Virus record (IMG/VR): IMGVR_UViG_3300044844_000506
Coordinates: 47,613 to 111,612 of that record
Direction: 5' to 3' (one strand)
Length of the DNA: 64,000 nt
DNA from: a virus
Positions 61,649 to 64,000 of the stretch are shown one piece after another. A program made the translations under genes and the position numbers. Position 1 is the stretch's first letter. Every line of letters begins with the position of its first letter. The notes under the pieces are model-generated. The model was not told the origin of the DNA, did not search any database, and saw only the letters and a program-made list of their open reading frames with translations.

Positions 61649-62920
61649 ATGTTTTATAATTTAAAGTATTTACTAATAGAAGGTTCCAGTAACTTAGGCA
61701 GACTTCAAAGACTGGAAAAAAGATTCAGAAGAAAACTAAGAAAAGCCAAAGAGCGTGGTGACACTATGGCTAAGATTAAAAACGTAAAAGCCTTAAGAGA
61801 CATTAAATTAAGACTTCAAGAAAGACTACCAAAGGATATGAAAAGATATCCACTCTTTAGCGGCGAAGATAAACCCTCACCTAAAAGAACAATTAAAATA
61901 AGGCCAACTAAAGTAAGACCAAGAGTATCTCTAGACGTAGAAGAAATACCCCGAATGCCAAAAGGAGGTATAGGTAGAAGAGATCTAGTCTATAACATTA
62001 AACACGGAGATAGGGATATAGGAAGCGGATCAGCAGATTTACATGGTAAACATCTACAAACAAGATTCGCATCCATTCAACCCAGTCATCAAGGTAAAGG
62101 AATATATACCGGAATCCTTAAATCACTTAAAAGAACATATAAACCAAAAACATTTAGACCAGATACAAGCCTAACCCCAGCAGCAAGAAAAGCATGGTAT
62201 AAAGCTACTAAAAAAACCTACGATGAATTTGGTAACTTAATTAAGGAATCAAAATTAAAAACTTATAACAGGTTAAGTAATTTATTAATAGAAGCAGTAC
62301 CTCATCATATTAAGTCTTTTAGGAGAAAACAAGCATTAGTCGGAAACCCTGAAAGCAGGTTTCATATGACTAGTCTTGGTGGTTTAAGAGGTATATTAAA
62401 ATCAGGTATAATAAATCCAACTCTAACACATAAATCTCTACATGGCTTAAACGCTGTTTATTTTGGTAAAAAATACCCAGATACAGCTTACGGACATGAA
62501 GGTATAGCTAGTACTAAACCAGGATTTGATAGAGCATCACCATTCCCAAAATCAGGAAAAGATCACTACTTAGCCCCAGACCCAGAAGTAGATCTAACAC
62601 CAGGTGGGACTAAACTAGATAAATCCAATACAGCATTTAATATAGATCCAAAAGATACAGAAACAATTAAACTAGCAAGACAAAGAGGTATGAGAGTAGT
62701 TTATAAAGATCCACAAAACATAAGAAAAATATATAACTACAGATCAGGTCAAAATACTATTGAAGATCCTCACTATACCAAAATGCCTATATACCCAACA
62801 CTAGGACATAAAGTAGGAGGACCAGAAAGCGTAGAAAAGTTAATAGGTAAACTAGCCATGAGAAGACATAGATCCGAAAGAAAGAAACTAAGAAAACAAC
62901 GTAGATTAGGTAATATTTAA
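61649..62920 (+). CDS. Two-part candidate packaged effector: GNAT-like domain plus ADP-ribosyltransferase-like domain
   Basis: 423 residues. It begins MFYNLKYLLIEGSSN, with LLIE11-G as a targeting-type leader, then a basic region (15-95). Residues about 110-185 look like an acetyltransferase: VYNIKHGDRDIGSGSADLHG, then SIQPSHQGKGIYTGILKSLK with the Q-x-x-G-x-G turn that binds acetyl-CoA. A second leader-like segment follows at 203-216 (LKTYNRLSNLLIEA, site E215-A). Residues about 235-365 resemble ADP-ribosyltransferases of the DarT/KptA style: RFHMTSLGGLRGILKSGI, and AVYFGKKYPDTAYG. The C-terminus is basic. T4 Alt is a packaged ADP-ribosyltransferase with the same leader logic. Both enzyme domains are motif-level guesses. 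Confidence 0.65.
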   Translation: MFYNLKYLLIEGSSNLGRLQRLEKRFRRKLRKAKERGDTMAKIKNVKALRDIKLRLQERLPKDMKRYPLFSGEDKPSPKRTIKIRPTKVRPRVSLDVEEIPRMPKGGIGRRDLVYNIKHGDRDIGSGSADLHGKHLQTRFASIQPSHQGKGIYTGILKSLKRTYKPKTFRPDTSLTPAARKAWYKATKKTYDEFGNLIKESKLKTYNRLSNLLIEAVPHHIKSFRRKQALVGNPESRFHMTSLGGLRGILKSGIINPTLTHKSLHGLNAVYFGKKYPDTAYGHEGIASTKPGFDRASPFPKSGKDHYLAPDPEVDLTPGGTKLDKSNTAFNIDPKDTETIKLARQRGMRVVYKDPQNIRKIYNYRSGQNTIEDPHYTKMPIYPTLGHKVGGPESVEKLIGKLAMRRHRSERKKLRKQRRLGNI

Positions 62921-62937
62921 CTAATAGTATTACCTAC

Positions 62938-63070
62938 ACCCATAGGAGTCCCAGAGTTTTTTAAATTCTGGGATTTTTCTATTTATAGAAGTCCCTTAAT
63001 AATTAGGAGTCCCCAGGAGTCCCAAATTTTTTTTATTTTTTTTATTGGGATTATACCCATAGGAGTCCCA
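62938..63070. repeat. Cluster of GGAGTCCC repeats in a long intergenic region
   Basis: GGAGTCCC occurs at 62945-62952, 63006-63013, 63016-63023 and 63062-63069, with a variant GAAGTCCC at 62988-62995. The 16-mer ACCCATAGGAGTCCCA is identical at 62938-62953 and 63055-63070. No ORF in this A/T-rich stretch (62921-63239). Confidence 0.85.
62949..62978 (+). terminator. Terminator after the candidate effector gene
   Basis: Stem TCCCAGAGTTT/AAATTCTGGGA with one G-U pair and a short loop, followed by TTTTT. It lies 29 nt after the stop at 62920. It incorporates one GGAGTCCC copy in its 5' flank. Confidence 0.75.
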
Positions 63071-63080
63071 TAACATTTTT

Positions 63081-63120
63081 TTATTTGGATTATAAATTTT
63101 TTATTTGGATTATAAATTTT
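63081..63120. repeat. 20-bp perfect tandem duplication
   Basis: TTATTTGGATTATAAATTTT occurs twice head to tail (63081-63100 and 63101-63120), followed by a partial third start. A/T-rich, no ORF. Confidence 0.9.
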
Positions 63121-63178
63121 TTTTATTAGGGATGTTAAAATAATAGTACTAGGTATATTGCGCGAATGACCTAAAGAA

Positions 63179-63208
63179 GCCGGAAAACCCCTTTCGAGAT
63201 TTTCCGGC
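63179..63208 (-). terminator. Hairpin, likely terminator of the G+C-rich ORF
   Basis: Stem GCCGGAAAA (63179-63187)/TTTTCCGGC (63200-63208) with a 12-nt loop. It lies 31 nt past the stop of the minus-strand ORF at 63240-63650 and is followed on that strand by TTCTTTAGG, a modest U-rich tail. Confidence 0.55.
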
Positions 63209-63239
63209 GTAGTATCACTCGCTCACGCTTTCGCCAGCG

Positions 63240-63650
<411 letters not shown>

Positions 63651-63673
63651 CGGTCGTAGCCTTTCGAGTGTTA

Positions 63674-63696
63674 GTGCAAGGGACTATCCCTTGCAC
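63674..63696. repeat. 10-bp palindromic hairpin upstream of the G+C-rich ORF
   Basis: GTGCAAGGGA, loop CTA, TCCCTTGCAC. A 12-bp perfect palindrome TTCCGCGCGGAA lies nearby at 63712-63723. Both are upstream of the minus-strand ORF start at 63650, so they could be operators or protein-binding sites. Confidence 0.8.
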
Positions 63697-63747
63697 GAAT
63701 CAGGGGTCGTATTCCGCGCGGAAACGTGACAGGAATCCGAAAGAAAA

Positions 63748-63853
63748 AACCTAGGAAGTTGCAAATTGGTCGGGTCCGTGCGTAAGTACCTATCTAGCAA
63801 GGGGTTACGTTCGGATTAGGGTGATGTTAGGGTCGAATGCAACTTCCTAGGTT
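63748..63853. repeat. 16-bp perfect inverted repeat flanking a 74-bp spacer
   Basis: AACCTAGGAAGTTGCA (63748-63763) and TGCAACTTCCTAGGTT (63838-63853) are exact complements. The 74-bp spacer contains two TTAGGGT copies 11 bp apart (63816-63822, 63827-63833). Right after the right arm, TTCGATTA-GAAA-TAATCGAA (63855-63874) forms another hairpin that leads into the tandem array. Confidence 0.9.
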
Positions 63854-63864
63854 ATTCGATTAGA

Positions 63865-64000
63865 AATAATCGAACTAATAATCGAACTAATAATCGAACT
63901 AATAATCGAACTAATAATCGAACTAATAATCGAACTAATAATCGAACTAATAATCGAACTAATAATCGAACTAATAATCGAACTAATAATCGAACTAATA
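63865..64000. repeat. 12-bp tandem array running off the window end
   Basis: Unit AATAATCGAACT, 11 full identical copies (63865-63996) plus four bases. The array is at least 136 bp and continues beyond the window or ends the contig. Two forward frames lack stops, so a repeated tetrapeptide (NNRT or IIEL) is possible, but no start is visible. Confidence 0.95.

Noticed and set aside
63764-63837. Spacer of the 16-bp inverted repeat as a tRNA gene
   Set aside because: About the right length (74 nt), but it lacks acceptor-stem pairing within itself and a recognisable T-loop and anticodon arm.
63865-64000. 12-bp array as a CRISPR array
   Set aside because: Units are identical and contiguous without spacers, so it is a plain tandem repeat.

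Overview
The window is a continuous piece of a tailed-phage genome. It is a contractile-tailed myovirus of the T4 superfamily, AT-rich (about one third G+C by eye), from an unknown, probably Gram-negative host. Recognisable T4-type virion genes are the large terminase (gp17), portal (gp20), prohead protease (gp21), scaffold (gp22), major capsid protein (gp23), neck proteins gp13 and gp14, a gp26-like zinc protein, gp25- and gp53-like wedge proteins and a gp5-like spike. A DnaG-type primase and a UvsW-like helicase are also present. No tRNA, integrase, CRISPR array or insertion sequence was found. Assignments come from reading motifs; no database search was run.

Layout. Positions 1-9373 (minus strand) form a head/neck module read in the T4-like order acidic core protein, gp21, gp22, gp23, gp13, gp14, but with several extra genes between the core genes. 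Positions 9455-39006 (minus) form a baseplate, spike and tail-fibre module: PAAR tip, adhesins, a beta-helix protein, three paralogous fibre proteins (one with an esterase domain), wedge proteins, spike, hub and tape measure. Positions 39027-44795 mix plus-strand replication/repair genes (primase, helicase) with a RecB-like nuclease, a virion protein and the gp26-like gene. Positions 44796-58813 (minus) hold further fibres and decoration-like proteins, a head-core protein, portal and terminase. Positions 58832-61592 (plus) hold a glycosyltransferase, an HD nucleotidase, a GMP-reductase-like enzyme and two unknown small genes. Positions 61649-62920 (plus) encode a two-part protein built like a packaged effector. 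Positions 62921-64000 are non-phage-like: short GGAGTCCC repeats, a G+C-rich island with one plausible ORF and a quadruplex-prone run, several inverted repeats, and an array of at least 11 copies of a 12-bp repeat running off the window end.

Main idea. Many proteins in the head module, and the protein at 61649-62920, begin with a short hydrophobic segment ending in (L/I)-x-E, usually within the first 10-25 residues. This resembles the T4 capsid-targeting sequence that sends internal proteins and the Alt ADP-ribosyltransferase into the prohead, where gp21 cuts after the Glu. If that reading is right, the phage loads its capsid with several basic DNA-binding-like proteins, an ECF-type sigma factor, a GNAT-like domain and an ADP-ribosyltransferase-like domain. 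Two proteins carry a second internal copy of the signal and look like polyproteins cut apart inside the head. The protease itself carries a basic C-terminal extension with similar sites. A virion-delivered sigma factor would be a new way to redirect host transcription at infection.

A second notable point is a probable -1 frameshift on a run of eight T at the end of the gp26-like gene, giving a 60-residue extension that has no start codon of its own. T4 late-promoter-like octamers sit before the scaffold gene, the acidic core gene and the 63-aa gene behind the capsid gene.
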